Positions 26,587 through 36,400 of a DNA stretch of 64,000 nucleotides are shown here, piece after piece. The first letter of the stretch is position 1; every line of letters begins with the position of its first letter. The position numbers were made by a program, and so were the translations under genes. The DNA is from CAVVIO01 sp963748095 (GTDB lineage Bacteria > Bacteroidota > Bacteroidia > Bacteroidales > UBA10428). Location of the stretch: positions 62,001 to 126,000 of the forward strand of contig CAVVIO010000019.1 of NCBI GenBank assembly GCA_963748095.1, in the 5' to 3' direction. The notes beneath the pieces are model-generated. The model saw only the letters and a program-made list of their open reading frames with translations. It had not been told where the DNA came from and did no database searches.

Positions 26587-27387
26587 TTAACCACCAATGT
26601 TATAGAAATCATCACTCTTATTAAAAGTACCACACCGTGGCTTATTATCAAGTGCAAGCTGAAATGCCTGTTTTATTCCTAATTTTCTCACATCGTATTT
26701 TAATTCCGAAAATAAGCAAGGTTTCAGATAACCGTCGCTCGTCAGTCTTAGCCGGTTGCAAATACTGCAGTTACCACCCTCACCGCCTTCCACAACAGAA
26801 AATTCCCCGGTTCTTAGATCCATCTGGTGAATGTAACGTATCTGAAGATTATTTTCTTCGGCAAATCGGGCAACATTACGGACATTCTGTTCGCTCTCAT
26901 TTTTAAAGATAACGCAATTAATTTTAATGGGCTCAAGCCCTGCTTTTTTTGCTGCTTCTATGCCTTTAAATACTTTTTCAATCCCACCATTACGTGTTAT
27001 ACTTATATATTTAAGCGGATCAATGGTATCCAAACTGATATTCACACGGTTCAAACCGGCTTCTGCCAACGGTTCTGCCATATCGTTAAGCAGAATCCCA
27101 TTGGTGGTCATCGACAGATCTTCAATCCCTTCAACAGACGAAATCATTCTCACAAGATCAACAATTCCCTTACGTACCAGAGGTTCACCACCTGTCAACC
27201 GCACTTTATTAATACTCAATGATACACCTACGCGAACAATTTCAACAATTTCCTCGAAAGAAAGAATTTTATTATGATCGAGCAATTTTATTCCTTCCCC
27301 GGGCATACAATAGGTACAACGCAGGTTACACCTGTCTGTTACCGAAATTCTTAAATACGTAATATTGCGATTAAATTTGTCTAACAT
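26587..27387 (-). CDS. moaA: Short MoaA, GTP 3',8-cyclase
   Basis: This radical SAM enzyme rearranges GTP for molybdopterin synthesis. The SAM cluster is CNLRCTYC (Cys20, Cys24, Cys27). The second GTP-binding cluster is at Cys207, Cys210 and Cys224 (CxxC-x13-C, with NRLRLTSDGYLKPCL), and the essential C-terminal Gly-Gly is present (FYNIGG). At 266 residues it is about 60 shorter than typical MoaA (320-340). The missing part is the segment between the radical SAM barrel and the C-terminal cluster, around residues 190-205. All catalytic motifs remain, so it looks like a compact functional variant. Its start overlaps moeA by 17 bp. Confidence 0.92.
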   Translation of the reverse strand: MLDKFNRNITYLRISVTDRCNLRCTYCMPGEGIKLLDHNKILSFEEIVEIVRVGVSLSINKVRLTGGEPLVRKGIVDLVRMISSVEGIEDLSMTTNGILLNDMAEPLAEAGLNRVNISLDTIDPLKYISITRNGGIEKVFKGIEAAKKAGLEPIKINCVIFKNESEQNVRNVARFAEENNLQIRYIHQMDLRTGEFSVVEGGEGGNCSICNRLRLTSDGYLKPCLFSELKYDVRKLGIKQAFQLALDNKPRCGTFNKSDDFYNIGG

Positions 27388-28546
27388 TCACAAGTGTGTT
27401 TTTCTCGAGCACATCCGTTCCAACAGGAAAAGTCACCAGTCCATCGGCTTGCGCGAGGGCACCGATATGCGCCGATCCGTGAAATTCAATCACTTCCGCT
27501 TTTCCTTCATTATTAATCTTTACAGGGAAAAATTGCATCCGTACGGCTTTTTTCCGGGTTTTCTTTTCGGCCAAAGGACAAATGATATGTAAAGGATGAA
27601 ATGTATATCCCATCAATTTATAAATAAAAGGTTTTACCAGTAATTCGAACTGGAGAAATGAAGAAACCGGATTTCCCGAAAGTCCGAAGCAGAACTTTCC
27701 GTTGCCTGAAGCAAAAGAAACAGGTTTGCCAGGCTGAATTGCCACTTCATTAAATAATGGTTGCATGCCCACTTCTTCAATAACAAGCGGCACAAAATCA
27801 AGATCTCCCCGAGAAGCTCCCCCGGTAATAATTGTTAAATTGTTCTCTTTGGCGGATTCAGCAATTGTATCTTTCAATTTCTCTTTGGAATCTTCCATGA
27901 TACCATAATATTCAGGTGAAATATGCATCTCCCCCAACTGTGCCATCAACTGATAGGCGTTGCTGTTTCTAATCTTTGAAATTCCGGGTTTAATCGGAGG
28001 CTCAACCAACTCGTCACCGGTAACAATAATCCCAACTGTTGGAACCTGATATACTAATGGAAAGGCATAACCGGCAGATGCAAGTATTGCCACATGCTGC
28101 GGTTTTAATAACGTTTCTTTCGACAGTACCTTCTGACCTTTTTTTACATCTTCCCCAATATAGCAGATATTGCTTTTTAACGATTTATCCGTTATTTGAA
28201 TTTTCCGAGCACCAACTTCTTCCGTATTTTCAATCATAATAACTATATCAGCCCCTGAAGGTACTACACCACCAGTCATAATTTTGGAACACTGTCCGTG
28301 GCCAATCTTCTTTTCGGGCGACTTACCGGCCGGAATAAACTCTATAACTTCAAGTATAATATCTATATCTTCCTTGCGGCAGGCATAACCATCTACAGCA
28401 GATTTATCGAAGGGCGGCATATCTGTATCAGAAAATATATCTTCAGCCAATACTAATCCTACACATTCTTTTAATTCTACTTTTTCTGATCTTAGATGCA
28501 CTTCACGCCCAAGAACCAGATTGAGGGCTTCGTCCAATGTTTTCAT
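27371..28546 (-). CDS. moeA: Molybdopterin molybdenumtransferase MoeA
   Basis: This 391-residue enzyme inserts molybdate (or tungstate) into adenylylated molybdopterin. Family motifs are complete: PPFDKSAVDGYA (about 43-54), MTGGVVPSGAD, VGIIVTGDELVEPP, ITGGASRGDLDFV, and GLSGNPVSS (about 294-302), with a C-terminal domain IV. Length is close to MoeA (400-410 aa). It is flanked by the mobB-like gene (4 bp away) and moaA (17-bp overlap), so translation is likely coupled. Metal specificity cannot be read from the sequence. Confidence 0.95.
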   Translation of the reverse strand: MKTLDEALNLVLGREVHLRSEKVELKECVGLVLAEDIFSDTDMPPFDKSAVDGYACRKEDIDIILEVIEFIPAGKSPEKKIGHGQCSKIMTGGVVPSGADIVIMIENTEEVGARKIQITDKSLKSNICYIGEDVKKGQKVLSKETLLKPQHVAILASAGYAFPLVYQVPTVGIIVTGDELVEPPIKPGISKIRNSNAYQLMAQLGEMHISPEYYGIMEDSKEKLKDTIAESAKENNLTIITGGASRGDLDFVPLVIEEVGMQPLFNEVAIQPGKPVSFASGNGKFCFGLSGNPVSSFLQFELLVKPFIYKLMGYTFHPLHIICPLAEKKTRKKAVRMQFFPVKINNEGKAEVIEFHGSAHIGALAQADGLVTFPVGTDVLEKNTLVNVRQI

Positions 28547-28550
28547 AGTA

Positions 28551-29093
28551 TCAGGATATCAGTTTCCATTTATTGCTTTCAAGCTCAAGTTCTCCAAGAC
28601 TGAAATCAAAACCGCTACCATTGTTGGTCACGATTTTATCAGCAAGTTCACTGAATTCATATTTATCTGTACTTACAACCTGGCAGCATAACATTCTTAC
28701 AAATAAAAACACACCCGGAGTAATTATTTTACCCAGTCCGCCAGATTCACAAACAATGGGAGCATCTCCCACTAATTCAACAACACTTTTAAAAGCATCG
28801 CTCAAATGCTCATCCTGTACCTGCAGGTAAAACACCTGACTGGCTCCTGACTGCAACATCAGGGAACTGTCTTTCTGACTTTCAGTATTTTGCTCCTGAA
28901 TAAGGACAAATTTTTCATTTTTAATGATCACTTTATCAGTTTCTTTCAAGGGATGAAAGTGCGGTGTTATTTTTAATCCTGTAATTTCATTTTCCCATGA
29001 GAATTTATTAATGATTTTACAGGCCAGCGTGGTTTTTCCCACATTCCTTCCGTCACCGGCAATCAATAATATATTTGGATAACTTTCTTTCAT
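28551..29093 (-). CDS. MobB-like P-loop protein
   Basis: This 180-residue P-loop NTPase has a Walker A GDGRNVGKTT (residues 13-22) and a later ESGGLG motif. Position between mobA (4-bp overlap) and moeA supports the MobB role of assisting MobA in molybdopterin guanine dinucleotide formation. Similarity to classical MobB beyond the P-loop is weak: the internal sequence QSGASQVFYLQ is recognisable, but the C-terminal half is divergent. A general cofactor-biosynthesis GTPase is the alternative. Confidence 0.75.
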   Translation of the reverse strand: MKESYPNILLIAGDGRNVGKTTLACKIINKFSWENEITGLKITPHFHPLKETDKVIIKNEKFVLIQEQNTESQKDSSLMLQSGASQVFYLQVQDEHLSDAFKSVVELVGDAPIVCESGGLGKIITPGVFLFVRMLCCQVVSTDKYEFSELADKIVTNNGSGFDFSLGELELESNKWKLIS

Positions 29094-29656
29094 TCAATTA
29101 AATCTTTAGGATTATTCATATTACTAAATAAGTTTTCTGTATAAAATTCATATCTGTTGTCAATTTTAATCTTTTTGGATTGAGCTCTTTCAATCAGGTT
29201 TTGCAGCTTGAAATCCTTTTCAGCAATTTGTTTTTCCATAAGTGGCAACAGTGTTTTGGAATAGCAGGCACATAAGGGTTCCATATTTAATTCTTCTGTA
29301 TAGGGAACTACTATATCTGCTTCCTTTGCTTTATCAACCAATAATTCAAACAATTCTTTTTTTAAAAAAGGAGTGTCACAGGGAAGAATAATAGTCAGAC
29401 TGTTGCCAGCCCGTTTTAATGCGGCGTAAATACCTCCTATCGGGCCAATATCCTGTATCTCATCTTCTATCAAAGGGTAGCCAAAGACAGCATAATCCGG
29501 ATTAGCTGTACTGATGAGAATCTCATTACATAGTTGCCGGCAAATTTCCAATGAATATTCAACCATTGCTTTACCAGCATATTTTACCAGGCCTTTATCC
29601 TTTCCCATCCTGCTGCTTTTACCTCCAGCCAGTATTATACCTGTCAGATTATTCAT
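29090..29656 (-). CDS. mobA: Molybdenum cofactor guanylyltransferase MobA
   Basis: This 188-residue nucleotidyltransferase joins GMP to Mo-molybdopterin, giving the dinucleotide cofactor needed by DMSO-reductase-type enzymes such as the Psr-like protein of this window. The N-terminal GTP site GIILAGGKSSRMGKDKG (about 6-22) and the metal/pyrophosphate motif LPCDTPFL (about 92-99) are intact. The size is normal (190-200 aa). It is the first gene of the Moco operon and is preceded by a candidate riboswitch at 29749-29861. Confidence 0.93.
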   Translation of the reverse strand: MNNLTGIILAGGKSSRMGKDKGLVKYAGKAMVEYSLEICRQLCNEILISTANPDYAVFGYPLIEDEIQDIGPIGGIYAALKRAGNSLTIILPCDTPFLKKELFELLVDKAKEADIVVPYTEELNMEPLCACYSKTLLPLMEKQIAEKDFKLQNLIERAQSKKIKIDNRYEFYTENLFSNMNNPKDLIE

Positions 29657-29712
29657 ACCGGAAATACAATTCCATAATTAATGATAATGAAAATGCCCGT
29701 CCCCCAAGAAAC

Positions 29713-29752
29713 GAGCATGCAAAATCCATCCATTTCAGATTCCGGCATGCCC
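29713..29752 (-). promoter_or_regulatory. Expression-platform hairpin of the Moco operon leader
   Basis: GGGCATGC (29752-29745) can pair with GCATGCTC (29720-29713) over 8 bp with one G-U. The pyrimidine-rich tract CGTTTCTT follows immediately (29712-29705). The 5' arm shares bases with the closing stem of the aptamer, so the two folds exclude each other. This is the layout of a transcription-control switch. Confidence 0.5.
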
Positions 29753-29861
29753 CTTTCCAATTCAGATTACCTGATTATCTTCGGGAGGCATAACTGTTTC
29801 CGGTTACACCTAAAGGCCAGGGGCTCGTGCGTTTTTACGTTTAGAACCAAAGGCTCGGGGC
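29749..29861 (-). promoter_or_regulatory. Candidate Moco/Tuco-type riboswitch (P3-less form)
   Basis: On the reverse strand, P1 is GCCCC (29861-29857) with GGGGC (29753-29749). P2 is GCC (29854-29852) / GGC (29818-29816), an asymmetric TTT/CCT internal loop, then GGTTC (29848-29844) / GAGCC (29826-29822). A 9-bp hairpin AGGTGTAAC/GTTATGCCT follows, running into the conserved GCCTCCCG and then, after a small inserted stem, TGGAAAGG before P1 closes. These landmarks match my recollection of the E. coli moaA leader (GCC-UCU... UUU-GGC, GCCUCCCG, UGGAAAGG). The separate P3 arm is absent, as in variants proposed to sense the tungsten cofactor. It lies 93 bp upstream of mobA. Confidence 0.7.
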
Positions 29862-29968
29862 TATTTTACTTTTTATTCTGTTAAATATCAGTCGTATTTA
29901 CAACCGGTACGAAATTATGAAATATATTTTATATAAATATGTAGAAAAGTCAATTTTTGAAATCAGCA

Positions 29969-32900
29969 TCAGGGTAAGACCCTGACAGCTAACTCCTGAA
30001 GATTGTCTTTATCATTCTTTAATGGTACCAACCGGAATGAATAGGTATAATCCTGGGCCGGCAACCTGTATTGTGGCAGTGGTTGGGAATTCGCGCTCCA
30101 GCTATCATCCCCGCCAAGTCCCATCTGTTTGTAATCAATATTTAACGTGATGAAACTTTCTTTATTCAACTCGTTAAGATGCGTGGCTTTGTCGAGGTCT
30201 TCCTGTGTATAAGGCCATGCACTTGCATAAATCAATGGCTGCCCAACCACAAGTAACCCGTTTCCTTGCTGATCGGTAAGCGCTATCCACCTGACATCGG
30301 TTTTATTACCATTTTCCTGTGGCTGCGGATATTGAAATATCTGTTCGTCGATTGGCATAGAATATAAGCCGATGGGCGAACCTGTATTTCTGTCCCAATA
30401 ATTTCCATGGGGGCCTTTCCCATACCATGTTATTGTAGAATAACTTCCCTGTATAGCTGTTTGCATTCCCATTCTAACCAAATCAGGTAAGCCTTTACCG
30501 GGTAATAGTTCTGAAGTAATTTCAGTTTCACCGGAGCCATAAATAACATAGGTAATATTATAATCTGAATTCGCTGAATCAAGTCGTGCAGAAACAGTAA
30601 CAGCTATCTTTTGCGGTTTTACCTGATCCACCGTAATATTCTTAACGCTCATATAATCCGGTGCATCCTTCCAAATTGCCTGAGAAAAACGCGGAGCTGT
30701 GGAATCATTTCTCAGATCGTTATCTGTTGGCGGGCGCCAGAAATTAGGTCGCAATGGCTTTTTCAGCAATTGGATATTGTTAAACTTATAAGAAGCCAGT
30801 AAACCGGACTTTTTATTAATCACAACACTAAAATTATCACCGGTTACAGTTATACTTCCGAGAGTGTCGGTATAACTCATTTCGGGAAGAGTTTTCAGAT
30901 CAACCGACCGGGCTCTTGGAACATAATACGGAAGCACAAACTGTTCCCAGGCAACTTCGTGCCCTGCTTCGACCATTCCAGTGCTGTCCCGCGTGTCAAA
31001 ACTTATTTTAAAAGTATATTCACTTCCCGGTTCAATTTCCGGCTTGTTAAAAGGTATTTTAACTGTTGTAGCTTTCCCCGGTTCGAGATCGATAATATCC
31101 AATTTACCGCTTTGTATTTCCTTGCCATTTTCAGCCATCGACCATTTTCCCTGCAAAGTATTCAGGTTCGTGAAATCATACCTGTTCTCAATTCTGAAAT
31201 ATCCAGCGGTAGGATAAGATGAAGTTATATCCACCGGTTGAAAAACCTTTTTACATTCCCACAAAGCCGGATGAGGAGTCCGGTCGGGGTTCACCAAACC
31301 ATTGAGACAGAAATTACCGTCATTATGAGGTTCATTAAAATCGCCCCCATAAGCCCATGATTTCAGGCCATTGCCCGATGGCTTCTGAAGCAAACCCTGA
31401 TCGATCCAATCCCATATAAATCCGCCTATCAGACGTTTCTCGCTTCGAATAATATTCCAGTAATCCACCAGGTTTCCTGTTGAATTTCCCATAGAATGTG
31501 CATACTCGCACATTACAATAGGACGGTCATCCCGGTTGTCCTGTGCCAGTTTCAGCAGTTCATCCGGTGAAGGATACATGCGGCTGCGCATATCGACCCA
31601 CTCCGGATCACGTGGCGTTCCCTGTGCCCCCTCGTAATGAACCAATCGCGTAGGATCGAACTCATGAATCCATCCTGCCAAAGCTGCATGATTAGGCCCG
31701 AAACCTGCTTCATTTCCCAACGACCAGAATATAACGGAAGGGTGATTCTTATCCCTTTCCACCATACGGATTCCACGGTCGAGCATGGCATTTGCAAAGG
31801 TCGGATCGTTAGTGATTGCACCTCCTAAATCGTGTGTTTCTATATTCGCTTCATCGATCAGATAAATGCCATACTTATCACACAGATCGTACCATACAGG
31901 ATTATCGGGATAATGACAGGTTCTGACTGCATTGAAATTAAACTGTTTTAATAATCTGATGTCTTCCAGCATATCTTTGTAAGTAACAGCCTTTCCTTCT
32001 TTTTCATCATGCTCGTGCCTGTTGACACCAAAAAGTTTAATGGACTTCCCATTAACAAACAGCTGACCGTCTTTCGATTCTACTGACCGGAACCCCACTT
32101 TACAACTTTTTGCATCAACAAGGTTTCCAGTGCTGTCCTTCAGGCTTAAAACCAGTGTATATAAATACGGATCCTCAGCTGACCATTTTACCGGATTCTC
32201 CACATTAGCTTCCATCAGGTGGTAATTCAGGGGGCTATGCATACCGATTTTTTCATTAATAATATCATATACCCTGATGGATAATGGTTTATTAAAAACA
32301 GCGCTGTCTTTCTCATTGTAAAGACTGGCTTCCAGCATCCATTTGCTTAAATCTTCCGATTTGTGATAAGCAATCTTAGGCCGGATCTGCAATAGGGCAT
32401 TTTCATACTTATCATCAAGAATTGTCCGGACGGTAAAATCGGAAATATCGATAGCTGGTTCGGAAGTAAGATATACGTCCCGGTAAATTCCACTCATTCT
32501 CCAGTGATCCTGATCCTCGAGATAACTGCCATCACACCATCTGTAAACTTTTACCGAAACTGAATTATCACCGCCTTTCAGGTAGTTGGTGATATCGAAT
32601 TCAGCCGGCAAGCGGCTTCCCTGGCTGTATCCCACAAACTTACCGTTGATCCAGAGATACATGGCTGAACTGACCCCGCCGAAATGAATAATAACCCGGG
32701 AATCTTTCCATCCATCAGGAATAGTAAAATCTCTGCGGTAACAACCCACATCGTTTACGTCGTGTGGTATAAAGGGAGGACGAACTTTATTATACCAGTT
32801 ACCATACCTGGCCCACGATAACGATTGCTGGTCAGCTGGCAGGAAAGGGTAGGTAATATTGGTGTAGATAGGATTACCGTAACCACGCATTTCCCAGTTG

Positions 32901-33211
32901 GAGGGAACATCTATGTCGTCCCAGGATGAAGTGCTGTAATTTTTCAGAAAAAATCTTTTAGGGGCTTCTTCAGGATTATTGGAAAATTTGAATTTCCAGT
33001 TACCATCGAGGTTAAGGTAACGGGGTGATTCTTTCCGGTCACCTTTTAATGCCATTTGTTCGGTTGGATAGGACATCATAGTGGCATGTGCCGGTAACTT
33101 ATTGATACCAATCACGGAAGGGTCTTCCCAGTAATCTTTTATTTTGGTACGTGAACATCCTGTTATTATTAACAAGGTTAAAATTACAAGAGAAATGCTG
33201 TTTTTTTTCAT
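29969..33211 (-). CDS. GH2 beta-galactosidase-like lipoprotein
   Basis: This 1080-residue enzyme has a lipoprotein signal (LLIITGCS, Cys19) and the full LacZ-type order: N-terminal jelly-roll (about 60-235), Ig-like domain, TIM barrel (about 385-660), second Ig-like domain, and Bgal_small_N domain (about 810-1075). The acid/base Glu is in SLGNEAGFG (about 501) and the nucleophile Glu in MCEYAHSMGN (about 568). NRHEHDE is also present. It likely removes terminal beta-galactose in the periplasm or at the cell surface; other GH2 specificities are possible. It is monocistronic, lying between the Moco leader and the tricorn-like gene. Confidence 0.93.
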   Translation of the reverse strand: MKKNSISLVILTLLIITGCSRTKIKDYWEDPSVIGINKLPAHATMMSYPTEQMALKGDRKESPRYLNLDGNWKFKFSNNPEEAPKRFFLKNYSTSSWDDIDVPSNWEMRGYGNPIYTNITYPFLPADQQSLSWARYGNWYNKVRPPFIPHDVNDVGCYRRDFTIPDGWKDSRVIIHFGGVSSAMYLWINGKFVGYSQGSRLPAEFDITNYLKGGDNSVSVKVYRWCDGSYLEDQDHWRMSGIYRDVYLTSEPAIDISDFTVRTILDDKYENALLQIRPKIAYHKSEDLSKWMLEASLYNEKDSAVFNKPLSIRVYDIINEKIGMHSPLNYHLMEANVENPVKWSAEDPYLYTLVLSLKDSTGNLVDAKSCKVGFRSVESKDGQLFVNGKSIKLFGVNRHEHDEKEGKAVTYKDMLEDIRLLKQFNFNAVRTCHYPDNPVWYDLCDKYGIYLIDEANIETHDLGGAITNDPTFANAMLDRGIRMVERDKNHPSVIFWSLGNEAGFGPNHAALAGWIHEFDPTRLVHYEGAQGTPRDPEWVDMRSRMYPSPDELLKLAQDNRDDRPIVMCEYAHSMGNSTGNLVDYWNIIRSEKRLIGGFIWDWIDQGLLQKPSGNGLKSWAYGGDFNEPHNDGNFCLNGLVNPDRTPHPALWECKKVFQPVDITSSYPTAGYFRIENRYDFTNLNTLQGKWSMAENGKEIQSGKLDIIDLEPGKATTVKIPFNKPEIEPGSEYTFKISFDTRDSTGMVEAGHEVAWEQFVLPYYVPRARSVDLKTLPEMSYTDTLGSITVTGDNFSVVINKKSGLLASYKFNNIQLLKKPLRPNFWRPPTDNDLRNDSTAPRFSQAIWKDAPDYMSVKNITVDQVKPQKIAVTVSARLDSANSDYNITYVIYGSGETEITSELLPGKGLPDLVRMGMQTAIQGSYSTITWYGKGPHGNYWDRNTGSPIGLYSMPIDEQIFQYPQPQENGNKTDVRWIALTDQQGNGLLVVGQPLIYASAWPYTQEDLDKATHLNELNKESFITLNIDYKQMGLGGDDSWSANSQPLPQYRLPAQDYTYSFRLVPLKNDKDNLQELAVRVLP

Positions 33212-33377
33212 TTCGTAATCCTTATTTATTTTTGACTGTGAAACTTTAGCCGGAAACGGTGATCTAAATTAAAAAAATATACAATACCTCCTTACAACAA
33301 ATCATTTTTGTTATACACTATTACAAATTTTTAATGTGATTTATTGTTTATGAAAATAAGAATTAATTCCTATTCTT

Positions 33378-33417
33378 TAAAAAAAAGCCGAAGGGTTTGA
33401 CCAATTCAAACCCTTCG
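33378..33417 (-). terminator. Rho-independent terminator of the tricorn-like gene
   Basis: A 12-bp perfect stem CGAAGGGTTTGA / TCAAACCCTTCG with a 5-base loop is followed on the reverse strand by GCTTTTTTTT. It begins 44 bp after the protease stop codon. Confidence 0.9.
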
Positions 33418-33460
33418 ACAATCAATTATTAACTATATACACTAAAAACCAAAACAGATC

Positions 33461-36400
33461 TTACTGAACCGGTTTTTTGCTTTTATCCGGTGGAGCCGGG
33501 ATCGGCGGCATCGGTTTGTAATTCTTTAGTTGTTCTTTTATAACCTCAATTGCTTTATTAAGTTGTTGATCATCGCCTGCAAATTGTTTGGCAGGATCGT
33601 TTACAACAGTGATATCAGGCTCGACACCATGTCCTTCAATGATCCAGGCACTTGAATCGGAAGAATAAGAAGCAAACTCCGGTTTGCGCAGATCGGCGCC
33701 ATCAATAAAAGGTAACGAACCTCTTATACCGACAACTCCGCCCCAGGTACGTGTACCGATAACTGTTCCAATCTTATGTTTCTTAAATGAGTATGCAAAC
33801 AAGTCTCCATCGGAAGCTGAAGCATAGTTAATCAACAACACTTTGGGGCCGAGCATCATTTGCCGTGGTGTTTGGGTGGGAACCGAAACATTACGCCGCA
33901 TGTTGGCATGTGTAACTACCCGGCGCAGCCTTTCAATGATCATGGGTGAAACATTTCCGCCTCCATTACCGCGGTCATCAATAATCAGCGCTTTTTTATC
34001 CAACTGGGGATAGAAATGCTCTACAAATTCATTCAAACCTTCGGGACCCATGTCCGGAATATGGATATAACCAACCTGTCCGTCGGTGGCATCACTTACT
34101 TTTTTGATATTACCTTCTACCCATTGGTAATAATACAAGGATGCCTCATCCGCAAGCGGAACAACGATTACTTTGCGTGAACCGGTCATGGTCGGCTTAT
34201 CGTTTACGGTAAGTTCCACTTCGATATTGGCTTTCCCTACCAGCGATTCGTAAATATTATTCATATCCTTCGTGGAATTTCCGTCCACTGCCAGAATGTA
34301 ATCACCTTCTTTTACATTCACACCTATTTCTGTAAGCGGTGAACGTAATGCTTTACTCCAGTTAGCTCCTTTCAGAATATGATCCACCTTATAATATCCC
34401 GATGCATCGCGGTTTAATTGAGCACCCAATAAACCGGTAGGAATACGTTCCGGTTTCGCTTTATCTCCGCTCTCAACATAAGCATGTCCGATACTCAGTT
34501 CACCAATCATTTCACCAATCAGATAGGTTAAATCGTCACGTTGATTAACATAAGGTACCAGAACAGCATATTTATCGTGAACGGCTTTCCAATTGAGGCC
34601 ATGCATGGTAGGCATGTAAAAGAAATCGCGCATCTGGCGCCAGCTCTCATCAAAGATCTGTTTCCACTCTTTATGAAAATCAACAAAGACCTTCATATGA
34701 GAAAGATCGAGTTTATCTGACATATCCACCTTTGATTTGGGAAGGTCAATGATAGCCATTTCTTTTCCTTTGGCAACCAGCATCTTTTTCTTATCGGCAG
34801 ATACGGTATACCGGAGACCTTGTCCGAGATCCGTTTCTTTTTTCTCTTTCAGGTCATAAACTTTCAGGCTATATTCCCGTGTTTTGGCATTATAGTCATT
34901 ATAATATACCGAATTACCAATACAGGTGATATTTCCGTAATTTCCCGGTTCAACCGGAACAGCAATAATCCTGTCACGTAAATCTGTCGTGTCGATCTTC
35001 ACGGTAACACTTTCCGGCGCTTTTTCAGGTTCTTTGGCTTTTTCTTTCTTTTTATCTTTATCACTTGTAGCTGCCGGTTTTTCTTCAGCAGGTTTTACCA
35101 CATCATTTTCGGGAGCAAATGGCGATGGGGTATCCTGTGCCAGGGTAACCAGGTAGATACCACCCATGTTGTTATAAGCATAATTCCACTCCACATAGCT
35201 GTATATAGGATTAAAATCGCGGTCGGAATTAAAGAAAAGGTATTTCCCGTCATCGGAGAAAGAGGGACTGTCAGCCGAGAACCAGTCGCTGGTAACCCGC
35301 GTAGTTTTTCCAGTTCCAACGTTATAGAGGAAAACCATTTCGAACTGGTTGGCAATGGGGGCATCATAAGTGATCCATTTACTGTCGGGGGAAAAGTTAT
35401 AATCTCCAAACTCACCATATTTGCAGGTAGCCACTTCGGTTACTTGTTTAGTTTGAACATCTATCATACGTAACCGTAATTTATTATCACTCCAGAGCAA
35501 TTTCTTACTATCGGGCGACCAGACTACACTGTATTTGTAACTATCGGCATTGGTAGTAAGCTGAAGAGCCGGCTGGCTGCCATCCTGAACCTGAGTATAT
35601 ATTTCAAACTCACCACTTTTATCGGAGATATAAGCTATATATTTTCCGTCGGGTGACCATACGGCATCTCTTTCGTGAACTCCGGAAGTATTAGTAAGGT
35701 TTTTAGTAATTCCTTTCTTTGCAGGAAGTGTGAAAATATCACCTCGTGCACTCAGGACAGCCCGTTCACCATGGGGAGAAACATCGCCTGCACCGATAAG
35801 CTTGGAAGCATCTTCCCAACTGCTGCGGCTGAATTCCTGGTCGTTGGCAATTTTAATATGTACAATATTGTATTTTTTTGTTGCCAGATCAAAACGGTAG
35901 ATGTATCCGGCATTTTCAAATACGATCGCATTTTTGCCAATGGACGGGAATTTAATATCGTAATCGGTAAATTTGGTTAATTGTGTTGTTTCCTTCGTCT
36001 TTGTATTGTATACAAACAGGTTCATGGTTTGTGTACGGTCTGAAAGGAAATAAATATCGTCACCGTGCCACATGGGAATGATATCCTGATGTGGATCATC
36101 GGTTATTTTACTGGTGGTTTTGGTGTTGAAGTCATAAATCCAGATATCGTCGGCCATGCCACCCATGTAACGTTTCCAGGTACGGAATTCACGGAATATG
36201 CGGTTAAATGCAAGCTTTGAACCATCGGGTGAATAAGAGCAAAAACCACCGGTTGCCAACGGCACTTCGGTTGAAATCCCGCCATCGACCGAAACATTGA
36301 ATAACTGGCCGATAAACGAATTAAAGGATTGTTTGCGGGAACGAAAGATGATCTGTTTGCCATCCGGATTCCAGCCCATTACAATATTGTTGGGCCCCAT

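Noticed and set aside
29749..29861. Cobalamin or TPP riboswitch as explanation of the mobA leader
   Set aside because: Neither the B12-box type GCCACTG nor the TPP CTGAGA/ACCTGAT motifs occur, whereas the Moco-type landmarks do.
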